A DNA stretch of 40,262 nucleotides from contig JASJGJ010000104.1 in assembly GCA_033791605.1 (NCBI GenBank), forward strand, positions 1 to 40,262. The letters run 5' to 3'. This document shows positions 16,714 to 25,227 of this stretch, piece by piece. The stretch is from Porticoccus sp033791605 (GTDB lineage: Bacteria; Pseudomonadota; Gammaproteobacteria; Pseudomonadales; Porticoccaceae). Every line of letters starts with the position of its first letter. Within the stretch, counting starts at the first letter, position 1. Under the pieces are notes generated by a model. That model had not been told where the DNA came from and searched no databases. It saw only the letters and a program-made list of their open reading frames with translations. The position numbers were made by a program, and so were the translations under genes.

Positions 16714-16747
16714 TGTACGTCATCCAAAGAGCTTGGTCGTTAACAAT

Positions 16748-16837
16748 ATGATGCTTTTCGTTAACCATACAGTATTCACACAACGGGTCATCTTTGCTCG
16801 TTGTGTTTCTGCTCGCCTGCTACTTCTTCTGCCCTGA
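16748..16837 (+). CDS. leuA leader peptide (attenuation peptide)
   Basis: A 29-codon ORF starting with two ATG codons and ending R-L-L-L-L-L-P-stop. The five consecutive leucine codons are CTG, CTA, CTT, CTT and CTG at 16817-16831. It lies alone in the 360-base gap between pssA and leuA, starts about 30 bases after a possible transcription start, and ends 130 bases before leuA. Leu-codon runs of this kind are the hallmark of ribosome-stalling control of leu operons in other gammaproteobacteria. No strong Shine-Dalgarno precedes it, which is the main weakness. Confidence 0.7.
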   Translation: MMLFVNHTVFTQRVIFARCVSARLLLLLP

Positions 16838-16920
16838 GGGGCATATACTCTTTTTAAAATTTTAGTCTTTCCTGTTTGCAAATCCCTCCTGTCACAGGGA
16901 GAATTCGCGTACTTATTTTT
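16829..16920 (+). promoter_or_regulatory. Putative leuA attenuator structures
   Basis: After the Leu codons, TGCCC-TGAG-GGGCA (16830-16843) forms a hairpin across the leader stop, followed after a gap by TTTTT. CCCTG (16832-16836) can also pair with CAGGG (16895-16899), extended by TTCT/AGAA. Alternatively TCCCT (16883-16887) pairs with AGGGA (16896-16900), and GAGGG (16836-16840) pairs with CCCTC (16884-16888). These competing pairings suit an attenuator, but no hairpin is immediately followed by a T-run, so the mechanism is uncertain. Confidence 0.4.
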
Positions 16921-16967
16921 GTCCAGCCCTTGTTAATATGAGGGCACAAGATTTGGAGTAGCAATAA

Positions 16968-18515
16968 ATGGACAAACAACCGTTAATAATTTTTGATACA
17001 ACTCTCCGTGATGGAGAGCAGAGTCCCGGTGCCTCTATGACCCGGGAAGAAAAGTTGCGGGTGGCAAGGGCTTTGGAAAAGCTCCGGGTGGATGTCATTG
17101 AAGCGGGGTTTGCTGTTTCTAGCCCCGGTGATTTTGCATCAGTTAAAGCCATCGCCGAGGCAGTTAAGGACAGTACCGTATGTAGTCTTGCTCGTACGAT
17201 GCCATTGGATATTGAACGAGCGGCAGAAGCGTTAAAAAATGCGAATTCTGGGCGCATTCATACCTTTATTGCTACATCGCCTATTCATATGAAGTACAAG
17301 CTACAAATGTCGCCTGATCAGGTGGTCAGTCAGGCGGTGGCGGCTGTGAAGCAAGCGCGTAACCTCATCGATGACGTAGAATTTTCATTGGAAGATGCCA
17401 GCCGTTCAGAATTTGATTTTATGTGTCGTATTATTGAAGACGTAATCAATGCGGGTGCTCGTACCATTAATTTACCCGATACCGTTGGTTATGGCTTCCC
17501 TGAAGAATATGCGGATACCATCGGTCGTTTGATTCAGAATATTCCGAATGCTGACAAAGCTGTTTTTTCTGTACATTGCCATAATGACCTTGGGCTAGCT
17601 GTGTCCAATTCCTTGGCCGCGGTAATGAAGGGCGCTCGACAGGTAGAGTGCACTATTAATGGCTTGGGTGAGCGTGCAGGTAATGCAGCACTAGAGGAAG
17701 TCGTCATGGCGGTGAGAACCCGGAAAGATATTTTTCCGGTGGAAACGCGTATCGATACGACTCAAATTTCCTCAATATCGCGTTTGGTTTCCAGTATTAC
17801 CGGTTTTCCTGTACAGCCTAATAAAGCGATTGTTGGTGCAAATGCCTTTGCCCATGAATCAGGTATTCATCAGGATGGAATACTGAAACACCGTGAAACC
17901 TACGAAATAATGCGGGCTCAGGATGTTGGTTTAAGTACCAATAAGATTGTCTTGGGTAAGCTTTCGGGTCGGGCAGCCTTTGCCGCACGCCTAGAAGAGC
18001 TTGGCACTAAGTTTGAAAGTAAAGATGAGCTTAATGAGGCTTTTGTCCGATTTAAGACTTTGGCGGATAAGAAGCGTGAAATTTACGATGAAGATCTCCA
18101 GGCACTGGTTTCAGAAATACAGCTAAATGAGTCGAATGGCGACCAAATCACTTTGCAAAGCTTGGAAGTTGTTTCTAAAACAGGTCAGCTTCCCCATGCG
18201 GAGCTTACGTTGAATTATAAAGGTGAGTCATACAACTCATCAGCCGAGGGGGATGGCCCGGTAGATGCTGCATTCAAAGCCATAGAAAAGCTGGCTAAAA
18301 GTGCAACGGAACTCAAGCTTTACTCTGTGAATGCGGTAACAGCGGGAACTGATTCTCAAGGTGAGGTCACTGTACGTCTGGAAAAGGGTGGGCGCATGGT
18401 TAACGGTCAGGGTGCTGATACCGATATTTTGGTGGCTAGCGTCAAGGCGTACTTGCATGCGTTGAACCTGATAGAAAATCCAGATCGATTGCACCCTCAG
18501 TTAGATGGTGTATAG
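16968..18515 (+). CDS. leuA: 2-isopropylmalate synthase
   Basis: Condenses acetyl-CoA with 2-ketoisovalerate, the committed step of leucine synthesis. 515 residues. The DRE-TIM signature FDTTLRDGEQSPGASM is at residue 9, the metal-binding HxH in SVHCHNDLGLAVSNSLA, and the second signature in NGLGERAGNAALEEV. The C-terminal LeuA dimer domain (about 390-510) that binds leucine for feedback inhibition is present. A GGAG ribosome site precedes the ATG. It is preceded by a leucine-codon leader, so both transcriptional attenuation and allostery are likely. holD follows after 8 bases. Confidence 0.96.
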   Translation: MDKQPLIIFDTTLRDGEQSPGASMTREEKLRVARALEKLRVDVIEAGFAVSSPGDFASVKAIAEAVKDSTVCSLARTMPLDIERAAEALKNANSGRIHTFIATSPIHMKYKLQMSPDQVVSQAVAAVKQARNLIDDVEFSLEDASRSEFDFMCRIIEDVINAGARTINLPDTVGYGFPEEYADTIGRLIQNIPNADKAVFSVHCHNDLGLAVSNSLAAVMKGARQVECTINGLGERAGNAALEEVVMAVRTRKDIFPVETRIDTTQISSISRLVSSITGFPVQPNKAIVGANAFAHESGIHQDGILKHRETYEIMRAQDVGLSTNKIVLGKLSGRAAFAARLEELGTKFESKDELNEAFVRFKTLADKKREIYDEDLQALVSEIQLNESNGDQITLQSLEVVSKTGQLPHAELTLNYKGESYNSSAEGDGPVDAAFKAIEKLAKSATELKLYSVNAVTAGTDSQGEVTVRLEKGGRMVNGQGADTDILVASVKAYLHALNLIENPDRLHPQLDGV

Positions 18516-18523
18516 GTCATACG

Positions 18524-19324
18524 ATGAATCCAGAGCTGCGTAACTGGTATCTTTCCAATTTAGGCATTGTGCAATATGTGCCAAAAGTGGGGGAGTCAGT
18601 TACGCTGCAATTTCACTCTGATTCTGTTGTGGGTGATACTGAATCAGAGCTAGGTCCTAACTCTGGTCAAAGTCATCTTGTTGCGGGTAGTAAACCTAGC
18701 CTGATAGACGCCAGTAGTGTTAAGTCTCAAGTTGCGAGTGTTCTTGAGCTGATGGATGTTAATAAAGCGGTTGATGCTCGAACAGCTGAAGAAAAAAAAC
18801 CTCTGCCTTTAAATAATACTGAGAGAACGCTTGCTTCCATAAATCCGGCGGTAAGCTTTAGGCTTGCCTGTTGGCATCCCTGTGACGATCTATTGGTTTT
18901 TAACCAGCTCGAGCCTGGTGGTGAACCTGATAGTGCGCAATGCCAATTACTTGGCAACATCTTGCGGGCTGTAGGTCGATTACAGAAGAGTTTGCCATCC
19001 CCTGAACTCATTGATTGGCCCATGGGCAGAGGTAGCCGTGAGGGGATAGATGAAGGCGAGTCAGGTGCCCGCGCCATGTTGTCGGTTTTTCTTGATGCCC
19101 GAATTAAAAAGCACGGTGTTTTATGGGTGCTATTGATGGGAGAGCAAGCATCAGAGCTCTTATCACCTGTCAACAAATCTTATGCCGAGCTGTTGGGTGA
19201 TACTAATGAAGTTCCAGGGGGGGGCAAGGTTATTACTATCAGGAGCTTGCAGGAAATGTTGCAGGATTCTGGAGCTAAGCGGCAGAGCTGGCTGGCGATT
19301 AAAGGTCTTGTAGACAAAAAATGA
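18524..19324 (+). CDS. holD: HolD-like DNA polymerase III psi subunit, long form
   Basis: 266 residues. The N-terminus NPELRNWYLSNLGIVQYV resembles the first residues of E. coli HolD (RDWQLQQLGITQW), the segment that binds SSB-chi. The C-terminal part (LWVLLMGEQASELL...) could match the psi fold. It sits directly upstream of rimI, as holD does in E. coli and as psi candidates do in Pseudomonas. At 266 residues it is nearly twice the E. coli length (137); the extra is a low-complexity, poorly conserved middle (about 30-95). Psi links the clamp loader to chi and SSB. Assignment rests on the N-terminal match and context. Confidence 0.6.
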   Translation: MNPELRNWYLSNLGIVQYVPKVGESVTLQFHSDSVVGDTESELGPNSGQSHLVAGSKPSLIDASSVKSQVASVLELMDVNKAVDARTAEEKKPLPLNNTERTLASINPAVSFRLACWHPCDDLLVFNQLEPGGEPDSAQCQLLGNILRAVGRLQKSLPSPELIDWPMGRGSREGIDEGESGARAMLSVFLDARIKKHGVLWVLLMGEQASELLSPVNKSYAELLGDTNEVPGGGKVITIRSLQEMLQDSGAKRQSWLAIKGLVDKK

Positions 19325-19346
19325 ACTATCATTTGAGCAGACCCCT

Positions 19347-19778
19347 TTGAACATTCGCCTGATGGATATGTCTGATGTTAGTCCTGTCAGCCATATTGAG
19401 CAGCAGGTCACTCCACACCCTTGGCGAGAAAGTGAATTTCTTGATAGTTATGCCAAGCATCGCTGTTTGGTTTTAGATGTGGATAACTCAGTTATCGGTT
19501 ATGCCATTTATCAAATAGTCGCGGGGGAGGCGGAGATACTCAATATCGCCATTGCTCCTGCCTGTCAGGGAAAGGGTTATGGGCGTCAACTACTTGAATA
19601 TATGGTTGAGCTTGTATCTAAACAAGCAGAACGGTTTTTTTTAGAAGTGAGAGTGAGTAATAGTAGTGCCATCCAACTCTATGAAAGTGTTGGATTTGTA
19701 GAAGTCTGCTTACGAAGAAATTATTACCAAACGGCAGATGGGCCAGAAGATGCAATTTTAATGGCCATGGAGCTATAG
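19347..19778 (+). CDS. rimI: RimI: ribosomal protein S18-alanine N-acetyltransferase
   Basis: GNAT acetyltransferase that modifies the N-terminal Ala of ribosomal protein S18. 143 residues. The acetyl-CoA loop is IAPACQGKGYGRQLLEYM (Q/RxxGxG/A pattern). FLEVRVSNSSAIQLYESVGF and RRNYYQTADGPEDAILM are characteristic of RimI. The start is probably TTG at 19347, which gives the normal N-terminal length with MNIRLMD; ATG at 19362 is the alternative. It lies 22 bases after the holD-like gene. Confidence 0.9.
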   Translation: MNIRLMDMSDVSPVSHIEQQVTPHPWRESEFLDSYAKHRCLVLDVDNSVIGYAIYQIVAGEAEILNIAIAPACQGKGYGRQLLEYMVELVSKQAERFFLEVRVSNSSAIQLYESVGFVEVCLRRNYYQTADGPEDAILMAMEL

Positions 19779-19779
19779 G

Positions 19780-19797
19780 ACACTTTATTTAAAGTGT
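19780..19797 (+). terminator. Weak terminator-like hairpin after rimI
   Basis: Stem ACACTTT / AAAGTGT with ATTT loop directly after the rimI stop, but the T-rich stretch starts about ten bases later. The rest of the gap to 20069 shows nothing else that I can identify. Confidence 0.3.
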
Positions 19798-20069
19798 TGT
19801 GCTGTGTTTTTATTTTCTGTGGTGAAGGGCAGATATCAGCCAGAAATTTTTTAAACATAATAGTTGATAACTAGGGCTTATATTTGCTTTGAAGTTGATA
19901 GCAAAACAAGTGTGACAGAGTTGGCAGTTTTGAAAAATTTATGGGAAGTTCTATGCCGCCTGTCGGTATATACGACCACACTGCTTTTTTAATGAGAAAG
20001 CTTTTTTAGAATGGTGATATTGAAACAATTTGCTTGAGGCTATATGTAGAAAATGAAAAGGGTGGTGGC

Positions 20070-22412
20070 GTGACGATAAAAACAGATAGTCGTGATTCAG
20101 CCAGACTAAAAATGTCTAAACTGATGCTGTGCCGGCTACCGCTTTGTATTGGTGTTTCTGCAGTTTTTGGGTCAGTTCTGGCCTACGTGTGGCAAGAACT
20201 GTTGTCCAGCTGGCTGTTTATCTCATGGTGTATTTATCTGATAGCGGTATCCCTCATCAACTTGGCTTTGGTGAAATATTGCATTTCTGACGATAGTGAA
20301 GACGAAATATCTGACGCCAAGTCTAAGGATATCGATCGATTAACTATGGTGGTTGCGGTTTCCAGTGGCCTAGCCTGGTTTCTGGCCAGTGTCATTCAAT
20401 ATAATAATCCACTTCCTAATTCTTGGCTTTACCTCTCCATTCTGCTCTGTATTGCCGCGAGTAGTGGTGTTCTTTATTGCTATAACATTAAGGCGGCATT
20501 GATAGTCGTGAGCATGACGCTTGTCCCTTGTTTTATGGAAATATTACAAACAGACAGGGAGATGGTGGCTTATTTTGTGGCTTCTGTATTTATTTATTTT
20601 TCCACACTTTATGTCGTACTTATTCAACTTCATAACTTGTTGAAAAAGAATCTTGAATTACGGTTTACCTCTGAAATTGCGATTAAGCAGCAGGCAGAAA
20701 GTAGTTATCTTTTTGAACAGCATTGGTTAAAAGCGCCATTTGCCGCGATTCAGTGGGATAGAGATCAAAACATCATTGATTGGAATCCTCGGGCCGAAGA
20801 GATTTTTGGTTATGCTAAACAAGATGTGTTGGGCAAGCACTCATCTTTTCTTGACCCCAGCCCATCTGATAAAGAAGCCCGAAAAATGTGGTCAGCATTG
20901 TATCGTCGGCAAAAGGATGGCTACCACAGTGTTCATGGTGTTAGAAGTAAGGATAATAGTGTCTTGACCTGTGAATGGCATAACACGCCACTCTTAAAAG
21001 ATGGCAGATTAATTGGTGTTGCATCATTCGTTGAAGACATAACATCTCAAGTCGAAGCTGAAAAAACCATTAAACGTCAGGCCAGTTATGACAACTTAAC
21101 AGGCTTGCCAAACCGCAGACGAATGATGGAAGAGCTGGAGCGTGCGATTTCCCGTAGTCAGCGTACTCGCCAATATGCCGCCGTATTATTTCTCGATTTA
21201 GATCACTTTAAAGATATTAATGATACTCAGGGGCATCATGTAGGCGATTTGGTGCTTAAACATTTTGCCGATATCCTTCGTGACGCTGTTCGGGCTGAAG
21301 ATGTTGTCGCTCGTTTTGGCGGTGATGAGTTTGTTATTCTTGTCGAAGATTTGGGTTGGCAGGGCGCGGACGCGCGGACCAAGGTACTTTCTGTTGCTGA
21401 CAAAATTCTCGATATGGGGAATAACGTAGACATCGTCGAGGGTGTTGAGTATGACCTTGAAGTGAGTGGAGGCATCGTGTTGTTTTGCAGTGGAAACGCG
21501 TCTTCTCACGATATATTGAAGCAAGCTGATTTGGCCATGTATCGCGTGAAAACTTCGGGTCGAAAGGGCTTTTGTTTTTATGATGACTCTATGTCTATTG
21601 ATGCGGAATACCGAGTAGCATTGATCAGAGAATTGCGCCAAGGGTTGAAAAAAGCCGAATTTGATTTGCATTTTCAACCTATTGTAGATAGTTCAGGCCA
21701 TATTTTCAGTGTGGAGTCTTTGCTGCGCTGGAACCGTCCAATGCAACGTGTAGCGGCAGCGGGAGAATTTATTGACTTAATGGCTTCGCTGCCCATGATG
21801 CACGAGGTTGGTTATTGGTTGCTTGAAAAAATCTGCCGAAGTATCGTTCTTTGGCGTGAGCACGAAGGTTTTCCTGAAGACCTTGTGATGTTCGTCAATA
21901 TTAGTCCAAAACAGTTGCAAGATGAACGATTTGCGAGAGAAGTTATAAAGATAGTTAATAGTTTTGGTGTTGCCCCCTCACAGCTAGTCTTTGAGATCAC
22001 CGAGGAAAGCCTGATTCACAATTTAGAAAAAGTCCAAGGGCAGCTTGATGAGCTCATTGAATATGGAATCGAAATTGCGCTAGATGATTTTGGTACAGGT
22101 TATTCTTCTTTGGCCATGCTTCAGGGTTTACCGGTTCAATATGTAAAGTTGGATCGCGAGTTTATTTGTAATTTGGACGTAGACGATGACTCGTATTCAA
22201 TAGTTGATGCTGTCGTTAAACTTTGTGACGTCTTATCCCTGAAGGTCATTGCTGAGGGTGTTGAAAATGAACAACAGTACCTCACGTTGAAAAAAATGGG
22301 TTGTCATTACTTCCAAGGTTATTATTTTAAAAAGCCCATGCCCGAAAATGAATTTGTCGCTATGTTGACTACAGAAGTTGAAGAAAAAAGACCGCGGTTG
22401 GTTGTTGTCTGA
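20070..22412 (+). CDS. Membrane PAS-GGDEF-EAL cyclic-di-GMP enzyme
   Basis: About 780 residues. Roughly six hydrophobic segments occupy residues 15-190. A PAS domain follows (about 215-325), then GGDEF (about 335-500) and EAL (about 515-770). The diguanylate cyclase site RFGGDEF is intact and has an RAED inhibitory I-site five residues before it. In the phosphodiesterase domain the EAL motif reads ESL, but Glu and other catalytic residues remain (NISPKQL, EITEE, DDFGTGYSS, KLDREF, EGVEN, FQGYYF). Both activities are plausible. The start is unsure: GTG at 20070 with GGGTGG upstream, TTG at 20034, or ATG at 20112. Confidence 0.88.
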   Translation: MTIKTDSRDSARLKMSKLMLCRLPLCIGVSAVFGSVLAYVWQELLSSWLFISWCIYLIAVSLINLALVKYCISDDSEDEISDAKSKDIDRLTMVVAVSSGLAWFLASVIQYNNPLPNSWLYLSILLCIAASSGVLYCYNIKAALIVVSMTLVPCFMEILQTDREMVAYFVASVFIYFSTLYVVLIQLHNLLKKNLELRFTSEIAIKQQAESSYLFEQHWLKAPFAAIQWDRDQNIIDWNPRAEEIFGYAKQDVLGKHSSFLDPSPSDKEARKMWSALYRRQKDGYHSVHGVRSKDNSVLTCEWHNTPLLKDGRLIGVASFVEDITSQVEAEKTIKRQASYDNLTGLPNRRRMMEELERAISRSQRTRQYAAVLFLDLDHFKDINDTQGHHVGDLVLKHFADILRDAVRAEDVVARFGGDEFVILVEDLGWQGADARTKVLSVADKILDMGNNVDIVEGVEYDLEVSGGIVLFCSGNASSHDILKQADLAMYRVKTSGRKGFCFYDDSMSIDAEYRVALIRELRQGLKKAEFDLHFQPIVDSSGHIFSVESLLRWNRPMQRVAAAGEFIDLMASLPMMHEVGYWLLEKICRSIVLWREHEGFPEDLVMFVNISPKQLQDERFAREVIKIVNSFGVAPSQLVFEITEESLIHNLEKVQGQLDELIEYGIEIALDDFGTGYSSLAMLQGLPVQYVKLDREFICNLDVDDDSYSIVDAVVKLCDVLSLKVIAEGVENEQQYLTLKKMGCHYFQGYYFKKPMPENEFVAMLTTEVEEKRPRLVVV

Positions 22413-22488
22413 GTTGTCACTATTGATGGGTTGATGTCAGTTTATTAGGTTATAGTTGGCTAACTCGATACTGAATAGAGAGCATGCC

Positions 22489-23433
22489 ATGGTAGTTATT
22501 CCGGTTGGTATCAGCGCCTGTCTGCTGGGTGAAGAAGTTCGTCATAATGGTGGGCATAAACGCGATGCTTATATCACAGGTACTTTAAGCCAGTATTTTG
22601 ATTTTCTTTCCTTTTGCCCAGAGGTCGGCATAGGCCTTGGCGTACCACGACCGGCCATTCGTCTTATTGCTTCCGATCAGGGTGTTCGTGCTGTCGGTAG
22701 CAGAGATAGTAGCTTGGATGTGACGGATAAGCTGGTCGCTTTTAGCCATTCAACCTTTGATCAAATTGAACATTTATCCGGATATATATTGAAGCGGGCC
22801 TCCCCTAGTTGTGGCATGGAGCGAGTCAAGGTCTATAACCAGAAAAATATGCCGGATCCTGTGGGCAGCGGCATTTTTGCGGCAGAGATTATGGGCCGTT
22901 TCCCGTTGTTACCCATTGAAGAGGAAGGGCGGCTAGGTGACCCGGGCTTGAGAGAAAATTTCATCCAGCGAGTATTTATTTATCATCGCTGGCGTACTGA
23001 ATATGCAGATAAGCTAACCGTTCAAAGGCTGACAGAATTTCATGCACGGCATAAGCTCATTTTCATGAGCCATGACCAGAATCAAAGTCGATCACTGGGT
23101 AAAATTGCTGCATCAGCAACTCAAGATAACTTAGTAGTGGTGGCGAATGAATACATTGCTGTGGCCATGAAAATGTTAAAAGTCATCGCCACCAGAAAAA
23201 ACCATGTCAATGTTTTACAGCATATTCAAGGCTACTTAAAAAAGCATTTGGATGCTGATGACAAAAAAGAACTGGTTGATGTGATTGGCCGGTATCATCA
23301 GGGTGAGTTACCGTTAATTGTGCCGATAACATTACTGTTGCATCATTTTCGAAAGTCGCCCAATGAGTACATTGAGCAGTCCTGGTATATCAAGCCTTAT
23401 CCAGCAGAATTGAAACTTAGAAATCAGGTGTGA
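22489..23433 (+). CDS. DUF523-DUF1722 fusion protein (TudS-like / YbgA-like)
   Basis: About 314 residues. N-terminal DUF523 (1-150) has the three conserved cysteines in SACLLG, FCPEV and SPSCG; in thiouracil desulfurase TudS these bind a [4Fe-4S] cluster used to remove sulfur from thiolated bases. The C-terminal DUF1722 domain (about 185-305) contains the FHARHKLIFMSHDQ motif of E. coli YbgA. Fusions of these domains are widespread in proteobacteria; desulfurase activity of the fusion is inferred, not known. The ATG at 22489 follows AGAGAG; an open TTG at 22456 is less likely. Confidence 0.8.
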   Translation: MVVIPVGISACLLGEEVRHNGGHKRDAYITGTLSQYFDFLSFCPEVGIGLGVPRPAIRLIASDQGVRAVGSRDSSLDVTDKLVAFSHSTFDQIEHLSGYILKRASPSCGMERVKVYNQKNMPDPVGSGIFAAEIMGRFPLLPIEEEGRLGDPGLRENFIQRVFIYHRWRTEYADKLTVQRLTEFHARHKLIFMSHDQNQSRSLGKIAASATQDNLVVVANEYIAVAMKMLKVIATRKNHVNVLQHIQGYLKKHLDADDKKELVDVIGRYHQGELPLIVPITLLLHHFRKSPNEYIEQSWYIKPYPAELKLRNQV

Positions 23434-23484
23434 TTTTGTAGAGAAAAGGTGACATGAAATTTAGTTTAGGACGGTAATGCCATC

Positions 23485-23709
23485 ATGATGAATAATACGA
23501 TTAAGTGGCCAAAATTACTCCTTGTACTGGATATACTAGGGGCCATAATAGTCGCGGCAGGTATTATCGAGTATTTAGATACGGGCAGCTTGAGCTCAGC
23601 CCTATTCATAGTTGCGGGGTTGTTGCTAATGCTGCCATTGACACTACATATTCTTAGGTTGTTTCCTAGTAAGGATATGAGGAAAAATAAACCAGATGGA
23701 GCGCATTAA
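23485..23709 (+). CDS. Small two-helix membrane protein, DUF1418-like
   Basis: 74 residues with two hydrophobic helices (about 9-28 and 37-60) and a basic C-terminus. The layout resembles DUF1418 proteins such as E. coli YbjC; function unknown and family assignment tentative. AGGACGG precedes two adjacent ATG codons. Its stop overlaps the nfeD start as TAATG, so it is probably translationally coupled with nfeD-qmcA. Confidence 0.65.
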   Translation: MMNNTIKWPKLLLVLDILGAIIVAAGIIEYLDTGSLSSALFIVAGLLLMLPLTLHILRLFPSKDMRKNKPDGAH

Positions 23710-24161
23710 TGGACTTTGAACTCGTATATTGGCACTGGTTCGTGCTAGGTATTTTGTTGATGTTGCTGGAGATTTTTATCCCCAGTTTTACCATTTTTTG
23801 GTTTGGTCTGGGGGCTCTGGTTGTGGGCGTGTTATCCATTGCCATCGATCTGAGTTTTACGACTCAAATTTTTATCTGGGCCATTGCATCAGTAATCTTC
23901 ACCGTTCTTTGGTTTAAGTTTTTAAAACCCAAAATGGCCGGCAAAGCTATGGCAGACCATCCCCGTGAAGCGGTCATTGGTGAATCTGGTCAGGTTATTA
24001 AAGTACCTACAGAAGGTAGCCGAGGGGTAGTTCGTTTTATCACACCATTGCTCGGAGATGACGAGTGGGATTTCATTTCAGAAGATGAAGTAGCACTAGG
24101 CGATCGAGTGCATATTAAAGATATTTCTGGCAACACATTAATTGTTGTTAAATTAAGTTAA
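23709..24161 (+). CDS. NfeD-family membrane protein
   Basis: 150 residues. Three or four hydrophobic helices (about 8-75) are followed by a soluble OB-fold domain (about 90-150) with IGESGQVIK... GDDEWDFISED and GDRVHIKDISGNTLIV, the usual NfeD short-form C-terminus. NfeD proteins are encoded beside SPFH/stomatin proteins and thought to work with them in membrane quality control. Here it directly precedes qmcA (22-base gap) and overlaps the upstream small membrane protein gene. Confidence 0.85.
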   Translation: MDFELVYWHWFVLGILLMLLEIFIPSFTIFWFGLGALVVGVLSIAIDLSFTTQIFIWAIASVIFTVLWFKFLKPKMAGKAMADHPREAVIGESGQVIKVPTEGSRGVVRFITPLLGDDEWDFISEDEVALGDRVHIKDISGNTLIVVKLS

Positions 24162-24183
24162 CTAGATTCGTGGAGTAGGTTTT

Positions 24184-25035
24184 ATGGAAGGTCCAATACT
24201 CGGTATAGCAGTACTGATTTTTTGCTTAATTACATTGGCCAAAGGTGTCCGACAGGTACCACAGGGCTATAAATGGGTAGTACAGAGACTGGGCAAATAC
24301 CATGGGTCGCTTACCCCAGGCTTGAAGTTTATTATTCCTTATATCGACACAGTAGCTTACAAAGTCACGACTAAAGATATTGTATTGGATATCCCCTCAC
24401 AGGAAGTGATCACCCTAGATAACGTAGTGATTATCGCCAATGCCGTAGCCTATATTAATATAGTGTCTCCAGAAAAAGCGGTGTATGGCGTTGAAGATTA
24501 TGAATTAGCTATTCGTACCTTAGTACAAACATCACTGCGCTCTATTATTGGTGAAATGAAGCTGGATGATGCCTTATCCTCCAGAGATCAAATCAAGGCA
24601 AGACTTAAAACGTCTATTTCTGATGATATTGCCGATTGGGGGATCACCTTAAAAACAGTAGAGATTCAGGATATTAACCCTTCTGGCACCATGCAAACAG
24701 CGATGGAAGAGCAGGCAGCAGCAGAACGGCAGCGCCGTGCAACGGTAACCCGTGCTGATGGCGAGAAAACAGCCGCTATTCTTGAGGCCGATGGCCGTTT
24801 AGAAGCCTCCCGTCGCGATGCAGAAGCTAAGGTAGTGCTGGCAACGGCCACCAAAGAAGCTATTGAAAAAGTAACTGAAGGGATACAAGGTAAAGAGCTG
24901 CCAGCCGTTTATTTACTGGGTGAAAAATATGTTGAAGCTGTGCGTGAAATGGCTAAATCAGATAATTCTAAGTTAGTCTTTTTGCCGGCAGATCTTCCCG
25001 CAGCAGTACGTGGCTTGATGAGTGGCATGAAGTAA
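24184..25035 (+). CDS. qmcA: QmcA-like SPFH/stomatin (paraslipin)
   Basis: 283 residues. One N-terminal membrane helix (about 3-19), then the SPFH/Band 7 domain starting VPQGYKWVVQRLGKYHGSLTPGL-like, with DIPSQEVITLDNV and RSIIGEMKLDDALSSRD. An Ala/Glu/Arg-rich coiled coil follows (about 175-235, EEQAAAERQRRATVTRADGE). Related to E. coli QmcA, a membrane scaffold linked to FtsH and flotillin-like assemblies. Forms a unit with the NfeD gene and ends at a terminator. Confidence 0.88.
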   Translation: MEGPILGIAVLIFCLITLAKGVRQVPQGYKWVVQRLGKYHGSLTPGLKFIIPYIDTVAYKVTTKDIVLDIPSQEVITLDNVVIIANAVAYINIVSPEKAVYGVEDYELAIRTLVQTSLRSIIGEMKLDDALSSRDQIKARLKTSISDDIADWGITLKTVEIQDINPSGTMQTAMEEQAAAERQRRATVTRADGEKTAAILEADGRLEASRRDAEAKVVLATATKEAIEKVTEGIQGKELPAVYLLGEKYVEAVREMAKSDNSKLVFLPADLPAAVRGLMSGMK

Positions 25036-25061
25036 ACGACGCCTAACGCGCATCTATCTAT

Positions 25062-25097
25062 AAAGCCCCTGAAAAGTGTTTGATCGGGGGCTTTTTT
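25062..25097 (+). terminator. Intrinsic terminator after qmcA
   Basis: Stem AAAGCCCC / GGGGCTTT with a 17-base loop and six T at the end, 27 bases beyond the qmcA stop. Confidence 0.8.
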
Positions 25098-25227
25098 AGT
25101 TCCACTGTCAACGTTATTGGCTGGAAAGCGTTAAAGGTTAAAGAGGGATAGGCTGTTAATCATAGCTCGTTAGGCTTATATCCCTATTCCCTGTGTGAAC
25201 CGGGATAGACTCGTTGAGGATCAGGAC

